Part shown: positions 53,218 through 61,840 of the stretch, in pieces
How the letters are laid out: each line of letters opens with the position of its first letter
Numbering within the stretch: the first letter of the stretch is position 1
Source of the DNA: Paenibacillus ferrarius
GTDB taxonomy: Bacteria > Bacillota > Bacilli > Paenibacillales > NBRC-103111
Assembly: GCF_002027705.1 (NCBI RefSeq)
Contig: NZ_MBTG01000029.1
Coordinates: 22,415-86,414 of the forward strand
DNA length: 64,000 bases
Direction: 5' to 3'
Program-made: the position numbers and the translations under genes
Notes under the pieces: model-generated
Database searches by the model: none
What the model was told of the DNA's origin: nothing
Seen by the model: only the letters and a program-made list of their open reading frames with translations

Positions 53218-54183
53218 ATGACGAACGCATTATTATCCAAAAGACCGCTTGGCAGTACGGGCCTACTCATATCACCGCTATGTTTTGGAGCCGCTCCGCT
53301 TGGAGATATGCCGGAAACCTTTCAATACAGCACGTCGGAGGAACAAGCATTGGTAACGTTGCGGACCGCCTTCGAAAGCCCAATCAACTTTCTGGATACG
53401 GCTGCGGCTTACGGCGAAGGCGAGAGCGAACGGCGAATCGGTAAGGCCATTCATGCGAATGGTGGTCTTCCTGCAGGTTATGTGTTGGCCACCAAAGCCG
53501 ACCGCGACCTTAAGACCGGCGACTTTAGCGGCGAACAGATGAAACGTTCCATCGAAGGAAGTCTTGAACGATTAGGACTTGATCGTCTGCAATACGTTTA
53601 CATCCACGATCCTGAACATACCACCTTTGAAAATGTGATGGGATCTGGCGGACCGTTAGAAGTACTGCAAAAGTTTCAAGAGCAGGGGGTCATTGATCAC
53701 ATCGGCATATCCGGCGGACCGATCGATATGCTCATTCGATATGTCGAAACGGGAGCGTTTAGTAGCGTTGAAACCCACAATCGATATACGCTGCTCAATC
53801 GGGCTGCCGAACCTTTGCTTGATGTCGCGAGTCGTATGGGCGTTGCGGTTATTAACGCTGCTCCTTATGGCAGCGGCATACTCGCTAAAGGTCCGGAAGC
53901 ATACGCACGTTATGCCTATAGCGAAGCTCCGCCACTCTTATTGGAGAGAGCGCGTATGTTCGCCAAGGTTTGCTTGGAATACGATGTTCCGCTTGCCGCC
54001 GCCGCCCTTCAATTTTCGCTTCGCGACCCGCGAATCGCGAGTACGGTCGTCGGCATGAGTAAACCTGAACGGATAGCCCAAACGTTGGAACTCGCGAATT
54101 ACCCGATTGCCTCTGAGCTATGGCCGGCACTTGCTGCCTTTGGCTATGATATGGAAGATCCCGAAGAGAAACGTTTTGCTTAG
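53218..54183 (+). CDS. Aldo/keto reductase, candidate L-fucose (aldose) 1-dehydrogenase
   Basis: 321 residues. The catalytic set is visible: Asp60 and Tyr65 in FLDTAAAYGEGESE, Lys93 in ATKADRD and His130 in YIHDPEH. The C-terminal segment RIASTVVGMSKPERI binds the nucleotide phosphate. Similar enzymes (D-threo-aldose 1-dehydrogenase) oxidise L-fucose, D-arabinose and L-galactose to lactones. A lactonase is encoded next, which supports this role. The ATG lies behind GCGAGGA. Confidence 0.82.
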   Translation: MTNALLSKRPLGSTGLLISPLCFGAAPLGDMPETFQYSTSEEQALVTLRTAFESPINFLDTAAAYGEGESERRIGKAIHANGGLPAGYVLATKADRDLKTGDFSGEQMKRSIEGSLERLGLDRLQYVYIHDPEHTTFENVMGSGGPLEVLQKFQEQGVIDHIGISGGPIDMLIRYVETGAFSSVETHNRYTLLNRAAEPLLDVASRMGVAVINAAPYGSGILAKGPEAYARYAYSEAPPLLLERARMFAKVCLEYDVPLAAAALQFSLRDPRIASTVVGMSKPERIAQTLELANYPIASELWPALAAFGYDMEDPEEKRFA

Positions 54184-54224
54184 AGTACCGAGTGAGATAA
54201 GTTCAAGCAAAGGAGCTTCCGACC

Positions 54225-55070
54225 ATGATAATAGACGCCCATCAGCATTTCTGGAATTTGGAGAAGGTTGCTTACCCTTGGTTGGATCCGTCTTACGGAT
54301 CGATATGCCGCAGCTTTGAAGCGGATGAATTGGAACCACTGATTCGCAAGGCTGGTATTAACAAAACGGTCATCGTACAAGCTATGAACTCTTATGAGGA
54401 TACCGAATATATGTTAAAGGTGGCCGTCGAAAGAGAATGGGTAGGCGCGGTTGTTGGATGGGTACCCTTGAACATTCCGGAAGTGGCGGCTAAAAAGCTG
54501 CAGGCATATGCCGCCAATTCTTACTTCAAAGGGGTTCGCCATCTGATTCATGAAGAGAAGGATCCAGATTGGGTCATCCGTGATTCGGTGATTGAGGGAC
54601 TCAAGATTCTCTCATCTTTCGGCTTGACCTTCGATATCGTAGGCGTGTTCCCGAATCATTTGAAACATATCCCTTATTTGGCTGAGCAAATACCGGATCT
54701 TAGAATGGTCATAGACCACTTCGCCAAACCACCAATCAAGGAAAAGCAAATGGGAGCATGGGCGGACCAATTTGCAGCTGCGGCTCAGTACCCGAACGTG
54801 TATGCCAAGGTATCTGGATTGAATACGGCAGCGGATTGGCTTACTTGGAACTCAGAAGATTTGAGACCCTATATCGATTATGCTTTAACGCATTTTGGGG
54901 CGGATCGCCTTATGTTTGGAAGCGATTGGCCAGTAGCCAACTTGGCGGGGGACTTTGAGAAAGTCTGGGAGCAAAGCAATCAGGCAATTGCCGATTATTC
55001 GGAACATGAAAGAGCTGCCATATTAGGCGGAACAGCGGCAAAATTTTATGGTATTCAAGCTGAATCATAG
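54225..55070 (+). CDS. Amidohydrolase-family sugar lactonase, candidate L-fuconolactonase
   Basis: 281 residues of the COG3618 amidohydrolase group. Metal or substrate residues: HQHFWN at 6-11 (DAHQHFW start), RHLIHEEKDPDW, VIDHFAKPP and FGSDWPVANL with the catalytic Asp. It would open the lactone made by the aldose dehydrogenase. AAAGGAG ribosome site; 12 bases before the SDR gene. Confidence 0.85.
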   Translation: MIIDAHQHFWNLEKVAYPWLDPSYGSICRSFEADELEPLIRKAGINKTVIVQAMNSYEDTEYMLKVAVEREWVGAVVGWVPLNIPEVAAKKLQAYAANSYFKGVRHLIHEEKDPDWVIRDSVIEGLKILSSFGLTFDIVGVFPNHLKHIPYLAEQIPDLRMVIDHFAKPPIKEKQMGAWADQFAAAAQYPNVYAKVSGLNTAADWLTWNSEDLRPYIDYALTHFGADRLMFGSDWPVANLAGDFEKVWEQSNQAIADYSEHERAAILGGTAAKFYGIQAES

Positions 55071-55082
55071 AGGAGTGGAAGT

Positions 55083-55856
55083 ATGCGATTACAAGATAAG
55101 GTAGTTTTGATCACCGGAGCTGGGTCAGGTATCGGGAAAAGCACGGCATTGCTTTTTGCACAAGAAGGCGCGACAGTTATCGTGAACGACTTGGATGAAA
55201 TCAAGGGCAAAGAAACCGTGAGCGAAATTAAGGACAAGGGCGGCGAAGCGCTATTTCTCCACGCGGATGTAACAAATCCTGAGCACGTTAAGACGATGGT
55301 GGAAGCGGCTATTGCTGAATTTGGTCGCATCGACGTTCTGTTTAACAATGCCGGAATCAGTGGCGTCGGAGCTGTGCATGAAATTGAGCCGGAAGCTTGG
55401 GACCGGATTATGAGCATTAACGTAAAAGGCGTGTTCCTGCCTTCGAAATATGTGTTGCCTTACATGATGGAGCGTAAAGCAGGCTCGATTATCAACATGT
55501 CGTCGTGCGTAGCGGAAATTGGACTTGCGCGCAGAGTTTCTTATGCTGCAACGAAGGGAGCCGTACTCGCCTTAACCAAATCGATGCAGGTTGATTATGC
55601 AGCCTACAACATCCGGGTGAATGCCCTTCTGCCGGGTACGATCTTTACACCGTTCGTAGAGAACTATTTGAAGACTTCCTATGATGATCCTACAGCTGCC
55701 ATCGAATCCTTAAAACAACGCCAGCTCAGCGGTGAAATGGGCAAGTCAGAGGATGTTGCTAAGGCGGCATTGTTCTTGGCATCTGATGATTCCAAGTTTA
55801 TGATGGGTTCTCCGCTCTATATTGACGGTGGAGTTGTTTTTGGCAAGAACGCCTAA
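55083..55856 (+). CDS. SDR dehydrogenase, candidate 2-keto-3-deoxy-L-fuconate dehydrogenase
   Basis: 257 residues. NAD-binding TGAGSGIG (11-18), NNAG (88-91), and the catalytic Ser140/141, Tyr154 and Lys158 (SYAATK). Typical classical SDR. In the diketo pathway this enzyme oxidises the 2-keto-3-deoxy acid at C4, giving a 2,4-diketo acid for the next enzyme. GAGGAGTGG ribosome site. Confidence 0.85.
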   Translation: MRLQDKVVLITGAGSGIGKSTALLFAQEGATVIVNDLDEIKGKETVSEIKDKGGEALFLHADVTNPEHVKTMVEAAIAEFGRIDVLFNNAGISGVGAVHEIEPEAWDRIMSINVKGVFLPSKYVLPYMMERKAGSIINMSSCVAEIGLARRVSYAATKGAVLALTKSMQVDYAAYNIRVNALLPGTIFTPFVENYLKTSYDDPTAAIESLKQRQLSGEMGKSEDVAKAALFLASDDSKFMMGSPLYIDGGVVFGKNA

Positions 55857-55886
55857 CAAGAGCTAGATGGAGGAGAATATTTACAA

Positions 55887-56801
55887 ATGAAACTACTGAC
55901 ATTTAACGACAACGGCCATTTTAAGCTTGGTATTAAAACGGAAAAGGGCATTTTGGATGTCGCCGCAGCAATCGAAGGAATGGCTTCGGACCAAATGAGT
56001 AGCTTGTCAACCACGCTACATGCTGTCATAGAAGGCGGAACGGCGGCGGTTGCGCAGCTGCAGCGTCTTGTGAACCTCGTGCTGGAAGCAGGCTCAAAGG
56101 GAGAAGCTTATTTGCTGGATGAGACTCACATTCAATATGGACCCTGTGTGACGAACCCAAGCAAAATCATTTGTGTAGGGCTTAACTATCGTAAGCATGC
56201 TGAAGAAACCAATGCGCCGATTCCGGAGTATCCGATTCTTTTTAATAAATTTTCGAACACGTTAACTGGACATGGCGCTGAAGTTCCACTGCCGGAGAAA
56301 GTGTCGTCGCAGGTTGATTACGAAGCAGAGCTTGTGATTGTGATGGGTAAAAAAGCTAAATATGTGGAGAAGGAGCATGCATTAGATCACGTATTCGGCT
56401 ATTGCAATGTGAATGACTTGTCCGCGCGAGATTTGCAAATGAGAACGCAGCAATGGCTGCTTGGTAAATCATGCGATAGCTTCAGCCCGTTAGGACCATT
56501 CCTTGTTACCGCAGATGAAGTAGAAGATCCGAACAATCTGGATATTCGCTGTATCGTCAACGACGAGGTTAGACAGCATTCCCATACATCCGATATGATT
56601 TTTCATTGCAACGAGATTGTCAGCTACATCTCGCAACATATGACCTTGCTTCCAGGTGATATTATCCTAACTGGAACGCCTGCCGGCGTCGTTTTGGGTT
56701 ATCCAAAGGAGAAGCAGTTCTATTTAAAACCGGGAGATGTTGTAACCATAGAGATTGAAAAATTGGGTTCGTTAACCAATACGATGGTTGCCGAGAAATA
56801 G
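55887..56801 (+). CDS. FAH-family hydrolase, candidate 2,4-diketo-3-deoxy-L-fuconate hydrolase
   Basis: 304 residues. The C-terminal FAH domain (from about 90) has KIICVGLNYRKHAEE, the metal ligands in VDYEAELVIVMG and CNVNDLSARDLQ, and LLPGDIILTGTPAGV. Members cut carbon-carbon bonds of diketo acids. In the L-fucose pathway the products are pyruvate and L-lactate. Immediately after it come a terminator and the lactate-oxidising lutABC genes. GGAGGAG ribosome site. Confidence 0.85.
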   Translation: MKLLTFNDNGHFKLGIKTEKGILDVAAAIEGMASDQMSSLSTTLHAVIEGGTAAVAQLQRLVNLVLEAGSKGEAYLLDETHIQYGPCVTNPSKIICVGLNYRKHAEETNAPIPEYPILFNKFSNTLTGHGAEVPLPEKVSSQVDYEAELVIVMGKKAKYVEKEHALDHVFGYCNVNDLSARDLQMRTQQWLLGKSCDSFSPLGPFLVTADEVEDPNNLDIRCIVNDEVRQHSHTSDMIFHCNEIVSYISQHMTLLPGDIILTGTPAGVVLGYPKEKQFYLKPGDVVTIEIEKLGSLTNTMVAEK

Positions 56802-56814
56802 TAGAATAAATAGT

Positions 56815-56844
56815 AAGAACCTCGATCGTTGAGGTTCTTTTACT
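56815..56844 (+). terminator. Terminator between the catabolic genes and lutABC
   Basis: Perfect 9-bp stem AAGAACCTC / GAGGTTCTT with a 7-base loop and a TTTTACTTT tail. Some read-through, or a separate lut promoter in 56845-56890, is expected. Confidence 0.85.
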
Positions 56845-56898
56845 TTACATATCTGACAATCTGATAAAGATATAGGTCATAAAGATGAGAGGTGCACC

Positions 56899-57627
56899 AT
56901 GAAAGTATCATTGTTTATTACTTGTCTTAGCGATGCGATTTATCCCCGAGTAGGGGAAGCGATGGTGCGGCTTTTGGCCAAATATGGCATTCAGTTGGAG
57001 TTTCCAAACGTTCAAACTTGCTGCGGTCAACCAGCTTATAACAGCGGGTATTGGGATGAAGCACGGATAACAGCCAAAACAATTCTCAAAGCATTTGAAG
57101 ATAGCGATTTTGTTATCTCTCCTTCGGGTTCATGCACCTACATGATTCATCACTATTCGAATCTCTTTCAAGATGATCCTGTTAACATGGAGAAAGCGTT
57201 AGAGCTTCAGAGAAAAACTTACGAGTTTACTCAGTTCCTTGTACAGGTGTTGGGGGTTACTGATCTGGGGGCGGTGTTTCCTCATAAAGTCACCTATCAT
57301 CCATCATGCCACGGAAGCAGGCTTCTTGGTGTCAAAGATGAGCCGTTGGAATTACTGAAAAACGTCCAAGGTTTACAATTTGTTCCGCTTCCTTTTGCTG
57401 AAGATTGCTGCGGGTTCGGCGGGACTTTTGCTGTAAAGATGGCCGACATTTCAGGAGCTATGGTCTCAGAGAAAGTGAATCATGTGAAAGAAACGGAAGC
57501 GGAAGTTCTCGTCGGTCTCGATATGGCATGCTTAATGAATATCGCTGGCAACCTGCGCTTTCGAAACGAACCCGTCAAAGTGATGCATTTGGCAGAGCTG
57601 CTGTATGAAGGAGTGAATCGGGCTTGA
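56899..57627 (+). CDS. lutA: L-lactate oxidation protein LutA
   Basis: 242 residues with two CCG domains, CCGQPAYNSGYW (about 41-52) and CCGFGGTFAVKM (about 169-180), plus SCTYMI and HPSCHGSRLLG. These bind iron-sulfur clusters. LutABC oxidises L-lactate to pyruvate in the cytoplasm. GAGAGGTG ribosome site; it overlaps lutB by four bases. Confidence 0.92.
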   Translation: MKVSLFITCLSDAIYPRVGEAMVRLLAKYGIQLEFPNVQTCCGQPAYNSGYWDEARITAKTILKAFEDSDFVISPSGSCTYMIHHYSNLFQDDPVNMEKALELQRKTYEFTQFLVQVLGVTDLGAVFPHKVTYHPSCHGSRLLGVKDEPLELLKNVQGLQFVPLPFAEDCCGFGGTFAVKMADISGAMVSEKVNHVKETEAEVLVGLDMACLMNIAGNLRFRNEPVKVMHLAELLYEGVNRA

Positions 57628-59141
57628 ATACTACTAATTCTGCTGCTTCAAGCGTTAAAGAACGTGCTGATCTGGCGCTTAACGATGAGTTTTTGCGCAA
57701 TGCCGTGCGCTTCACGACTGAGCGGCTGCGCGGAGGTAAGAAGAAAGCTGCTGAAGAACATGGCAATTGGGATGAGTGGAGAGAAAGAGGTCGACAAATC
57801 CGGCTGCATACGATTGCTCATCTGGATTATTATTTGAATTTGTTTGCGGATAACGCTCGTGCTAATGGAGTTCATGTCCATTTCGCTGATACATCGGCTG
57901 ATGCGGTGAAAATTTCTCTGGCGATTGCGGAACGTAAATCTGCAAAGTCGGTTGTAAAATCAAAGTCCATGGTAACTGAAGAGCTTCATCTAAATCACGC
58001 GCTTGAATCTATCGGGATAGAAGCTATCGAGTCGGATCTAGGTGAGTATATTATTCAACTCGCGGGAGAAACGCCTTCCCATATTATCATTCCGGCCATT
58101 CATAAGAACAGATACCAAATTGCGGATTTGCTCTCCAAAGAAGCGGGAGAGACGCTGCCGCCGGATACTTCGATTCTAGCAGGTTTTGTTCGTAAGAAGC
58201 TGAGGGAGAAGTTTCTTGAAACCGAAATTGGGATGACAGGCTGCAACTTCGCGATTGCCGAGACCGGATCCATGGTGCTGTTCGAGAATGAAGGTAACGC
58301 CCGGATGGTAACTACGGTTCCTAAGACGCAAATTACGCTAATGGGTATGGAGCGTATTATTCCTTCCTGGACTGATTTGGAAGTCATGGCAACGCTTCTG
58401 CCGCGTTCGGCGACAGGTCAGAAGCTGACGGTGTACATGTCAGGGATTACAGGTCCACGAAGAGAATATGATGCTGATGGGCCTGAGGAAATGCACATCA
58501 TTATCGTCGATAACGGACGTTCGTTACAGCTGGGAGATCCCGAATTTCAAGAATTGCTGAACTGTATCCGCTGCGGCGCTTGCTTGAACGCTTGTCCGGT
58601 GTACCGTCATATCGGGGGTCATGCATACGGGGGCACGTACAGCGGCCCGATCGGCGCCGTATTGACTCCTGCGTTAAAGAAAAACGTGGCCGAGTGGGAC
58701 GATATTGCGAATGCCTCCAGCTTATGCGGGGCTTGCTACGAAGCGTGCCCCGTCAAAATCCCTCTGCACGATATGCTTGTTTCTTTACGGCGCCGCAAGG
58801 TGGAAAGCGGTCATGGCAACAAGCTTGAAGCGGTTGGCATGAAAGGCTTCTCCGCGGTTATGAGCAATTCGTCCCGTTTCAAAGGTGTGCTGAAGCTCGG
58901 TAAGATCGGTCAAAAACTTGTCGTCCGGGGCGGAGAGATCCGTACGAAGCTGGGTCCGCTCAAAGGCTGGAATTCGTATCGGGTAACGCCAAGTTTGCCT
59001 AAGAAATCGTTCCGTGAGGGGTGGGGGACATTGGAGGCAGAACTGCGCCAAGGGCTGAAGGAGCTGGATCCGCAAGTGCGCCAACGAATGGAAGCCATTG
59101 TCAAGGAAAGAAAAACCGGAGGAGGGCATGAACATGGCTGA
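57624..59141 (+). CDS. lutB: L-lactate oxidation iron-sulfur protein LutB
   Basis: 505 residues. The N-terminal two thirds are the LUD domain with GMTGCNFAIAETGSMVLFEN. The C-terminal part binds two [4Fe-4S] clusters through CIRCGACLNACPVY and CGACYEACPVKIP. Start TTG overlapping the lutA stop. It overlaps lutC by eight bases, so the three genes are translated together. Confidence 0.93.
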   Translation: MNTTNSAASSVKERADLALNDEFLRNAVRFTTERLRGGKKKAAEEHGNWDEWRERGRQIRLHTIAHLDYYLNLFADNARANGVHVHFADTSADAVKISLAIAERKSAKSVVKSKSMVTEELHLNHALESIGIEAIESDLGEYIIQLAGETPSHIIIPAIHKNRYQIADLLSKEAGETLPPDTSILAGFVRKKLREKFLETEIGMTGCNFAIAETGSMVLFENEGNARMVTTVPKTQITLMGMERIIPSWTDLEVMATLLPRSATGQKLTVYMSGITGPRREYDADGPEEMHIIIVDNGRSLQLGDPEFQELLNCIRCGACLNACPVYRHIGGHAYGGTYSGPIGAVLTPALKKNVAEWDDIANASSLCGACYEACPVKIPLHDMLVSLRRRKVESGHGNKLEAVGMKGFSAVMSNSSRFKGVLKLGKIGQKLVVRGGEIRTKLGPLKGWNSYRVTPSLPKKSFREGWGTLEAELRQGLKELDPQVRQRMEAIVKERKTGGGHEHG

Positions 59142-59859
59142 TACGCATCAGGAATGGTTAGATCAGCTTGAAGCGGAGTCACGTGCGAAACAGAAATCAT
59201 TTATAAATGGCATCGCTAGCAAGCTTGGTAGAGCACGGGTGACTGAGAAACCGGCTCAGCCTTACCGAGGGGCACCTGATTTCTGGCAAGCATTCGAGTG
59301 GCCTCTTGAAGAGAGAATTGAGAAATTTACAGAAAATTTCCAAGCTGCTGGCGGATATGTCGCTCGTTTATCTTCCATGGAAGATGTTAAACAATTCATA
59401 GTGAATAAAGCACAGGAAATGAGCGCTAAATATATCATCCGGCAAAACCAATCGGAGCTTGATGCTCTTGATTTGGAAGGAGTGCTAAAAGGCACTAACG
59501 TATCGGTTTGGAACCGTGAGCCGGAGACTCATTGGAAAGCCCGCGCCGCTGAAGCGGATTTTGGTATTGTGATGGCGGACTACGCTACAGCGTATACAGG
59601 CTCCATGACAGTCCTGTCATCTCGGGACAAAGGAAGATCAGTTAGTTTGCTCCCGACAGTATTGATGGCTATTATTCCGGTAGAAAGACTGAAAACACGT
59701 TTAGGCGAAACATTGGTTCACTTCGATCGTGCGGGAAGTGAGAACCTGCCTGCGGGTATTCATTTCATCTCTGGACCAAGTCGTTCGGCTGACATCGAGA
59801 ATGACCTAACTATTGGGGTTCATGGACCCGGTATTGTGTATGCTTTGATCCTAGGGTAA
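59134..59859 (+). CDS. lutC: L-lactate oxidation protein LutC
   Basis: 241 residues with the LUD domain (AEADFGIVMADYATAYTGSM and SLLPTVLMAIIP). Third component of lactate oxidation. ATG 59134 is preferred, about eight bases after CGGAGGAGGG; ATG 59128 is also possible. The frame is open into lutB but has no start signal there. Confidence 0.9.
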   Translation: MADTHQEWLDQLEAESRAKQKSFINGIASKLGRARVTEKPAQPYRGAPDFWQAFEWPLEERIEKFTENFQAAGGYVARLSSMEDVKQFIVNKAQEMSAKYIIRQNQSELDALDLEGVLKGTNVSVWNREPETHWKARAAEADFGIVMADYATAYTGSMTVLSSRDKGRSVSLLPTVLMAIIPVERLKTRLGETLVHFDRAGSENLPAGIHFISGPSRSADIENDLTIGVHGPGIVYALILG

Positions 59860-59989
59860 ATAAAGCAGCGGCATTCTGGGACTCCTATTCCAAGGAATCT
59901 TTAAATCAACATGCGCATCATTCAACGATCTCAGTCAAATGCAGCAGGGCAGGACGATTGGCCGATTGAGTGAGGTTGGATAGGCTGAG

Positions 59990-60030
59990 GGCCGGGACTC
60001 CGTTGGGGTTCCGGTTTTTGATTTTTTATT
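59990..60030 (+). terminator. Terminator after lutC
   Basis: CCGGGACTCC / GGGGTTCCGG (with G-T pairs) followed by TTTTTGATTTTTT. Confidence 0.7.
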
Positions 60031-60158
60031 ATGGCTATGGGATTAAACTAACTGTGAGGATAGTCTTATCTGATTCACTAATATGTAAAACGTTTAAGGT
60101 GTTTGCGAAGTAGTATGGAACAAAAATTCAGGGGGCTTGTCGGCTTGTAAAAAATTCA

Positions 60159-60215
60159 TTGAACTAACTGGAAACGTTAGCGCAGGAGCTGCATTGAAGC
60201 AGCTCTTTTTATTTC
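60159..60215. repeat. AACTAACTGG-CGTTAG hairpin repeat
   Basis: TTGAACTAACTGGAAACGTTAG followed by a stem GAGCTGC / GCAGCTC with TTTTTATTT. The AACTAAC and CGTTAG arms come together here, unlike most copies. Confidence 0.6.
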
Positions 60216-60276
60216 CATTAAAGTACAGGGCAGGTCATTCAACCAATCTATCTTGATAATGATATGACATGTCCAA

Positions 60277-60359
60277 TGACACAAAAGTGCCTACATAACT
60301 TTTAATGTAAATGCCTGAGGAATCAGGCTTTTTTATTTTTATGGGGAGGATTTGTGTCA
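60277..60359. repeat. 83-bp TGACACAAA inverted-repeat element
   Basis: Starts TGACACAAAAGTGCCTAC and ends GGGAGGATTTGTGTCA, with a hairpin GCCTGA / TCAGGC and a run of six T in the middle. Two more direct copies of the end motif (CACAAATGTCCCTACATT at about 60371 and ACACAAATCCACCTAC at about 60400) follow. Same architecture as the TGACAAGAAC elements but a different sequence. Confidence 0.65.
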
Positions 60360-60570
60360 TCAAAAAATGCACAAATGTCCCTACATTGTAGTCTTGCGAC
60401 ACAAATCCACCTACTTTATAGCGAGTTCGATTTTCGGGCGATACCTCGAGAAATTCCGATTGCCGACAATGATAAACTTAATTGCTCAACGGGCAGGATA
60501 GTTCAATCACTTAACGAATAATTCACATATGAAAAATTTGCGAAAATCATATCAAAAGGCGGGTGATTAC

Positions 60571-60852
60571 TTGTCTCTCATTGAATTAACAATTGATGAC
60601 ATATTTGAGATTACAGCTAGAGGCTACGTTCTAACTTGTGTTATTAATAATCCGAATTCAACCATTAAAATCGGTGATACATTAAGAAATAGAGAAAATG
60701 TTACTCAAGAAATTCAAATCAAAGGTATAGAAATGATAAATTATGGGAGCAATTTTAAGAACAGACGCCTAGATAGAATCGGAATATTAGTGGAAATATC
60801 TGATGAAGAGGCTTTAGAAATTAAAGGGAAAACTTTAATAGTGCTGAACTAA
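60571..60852 (+). CDS. Small stand-alone protein resembling EF-Tu domain 2
   Basis: About 93 residues from TTG 60571; an ATG at 60529 is in frame but has no ribosome site. The pattern DIFEITARGYVLTCVI, then STIKIGDTL and later EISDEEALEIKGKTLIVLN resembles the second beta-barrel domain of translation GTPases. There is no GTPase domain. Function unknown. Confidence 0.55.
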   Translation: MSLIELTIDDIFEITARGYVLTCVINNPNSTIKIGDTLRNRENVTQEIQIKGIEMINYGSNFKNRRLDRIGILVEISDEEALEIKGKTLIVLN

Positions 60853-60916
60853 AGTCTAATTTTTGCGTCAATATAAACACAAACGAAAAGTAATAATCAA
60901 GATAAGGGATGATTCC

Positions 60917-61111
60917 TTGGACGATTACGTTGGAATAATTATTGCGTTGTTGCTGGGGGTTGGATTTTGGTTTATACGTAAATCTAAACTGTATAAAAGA
61001 AATTTGACAGCACGATTGACAGGCTATGCATTTGTTTTAATGAGTATTATCCTTGTTTTTGTTGTCATAATAGCGTATCTCTCTCAAGCATCACACGGAT
61101 ATGGACACTAG
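60917..61111 (+). CDS. Small membrane protein
   Basis: 64 residues from TTG 60917 behind AAGGGATG; the open frame extends upstream without a start signal. Two hydrophobic helices (about 5-20 and 35-55) with a basic loop between them. Family unknown. Confidence 0.5.
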   Translation: MDDYVGIIIALLLGVGFWFIRKSKLYKRNLTARLTGYAFVLMSIILVFVVIIAYLSQASHGYGH

Positions 61112-61569
61112 ATGATATTGCCAGTCAGCATCCTGAAAAGGCTCTAATTGATGTTATTAACTCTTCAACACAGACGCTAGATATCGCCATCTACAGTTTG
61201 ACGCATCCTGATATTGTTGCAGCTATCAAAGATGCAAAGAAGCGCGGTGTTCAGGTCAGAGTTATCACAGACAAAATTCAGTCCGAAGGTAAGGCACAAG
61301 TAGAAGCGTTAAAGCTACTAGGGAGCACGGGTATTCCGATGAAAGTCAACAAACACAGCGGTCTTATGCACCTAAAGGTAACTATTGCGGATAAGAAAGT
61401 AGTTACGACTGGTTCTTATAATTACAGTAAGGCAGCGAGTACAACGAACGATGAGGTGCTGATGGTAATACATAATGAAGATGCTGCAAAATCCTTTTCT
61501 GAGCAATTTGACCGTATGTGGAATGATACTAAAGGCTTTGAAAGCATTGATAAGAAAATCGCTCAATAG
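61111..61569 (+). pseudogene. Phospholipase-D-type nuclease lacking its N-terminus
   Basis: The frame reads DDIASQHPEKALIDVINSST and onward, a complete PLD-type domain with the HKD site in HSGLMHLKVTIADKK and GSYNYSKAAST. The signal peptide that such secreted nucleases need is missing: homology begins exactly at the end of the preceding small membrane-protein gene. A TTG at 61198 would lose the first strand. It is probably a 5'-truncated copy. Confidence 0.6.
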
Positions 61570-61633
61570 TACGATAATAAATGAAGATGACCAAACCGAT
61601 ATATTGCTGATGTTGGTAAATCATTGCGCGCAG

Positions 61634-61706
61634 AACGATAGCTCAATAAACACGAAGAAACGGCAGCCGCATAAGGACTGCCGTTTTCTCAACTAACGGG
61701 CGGGAT
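61634..61706. repeat. GGCAGCC-type hairpin repeat
   Basis: AACGATAGCTCAATAAAC, hairpin CGGCAG / CTGCCG with TTTTC, and TCAACTAACGGGCGGGAT. A textbook copy of the group. Confidence 0.68.
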
Positions 61707-61840
61707 AGATTAAGATCATACGCAGGGAAACGTACTATAAGTAAGGGCAAGTTATATATCTTCCGCGCCTTGATTATAGCCGCTGTCGATCGCGACGTGC
61801 TGAATGGACGCGATCAAGGCCACTTCTCCGAATGAGCCTC

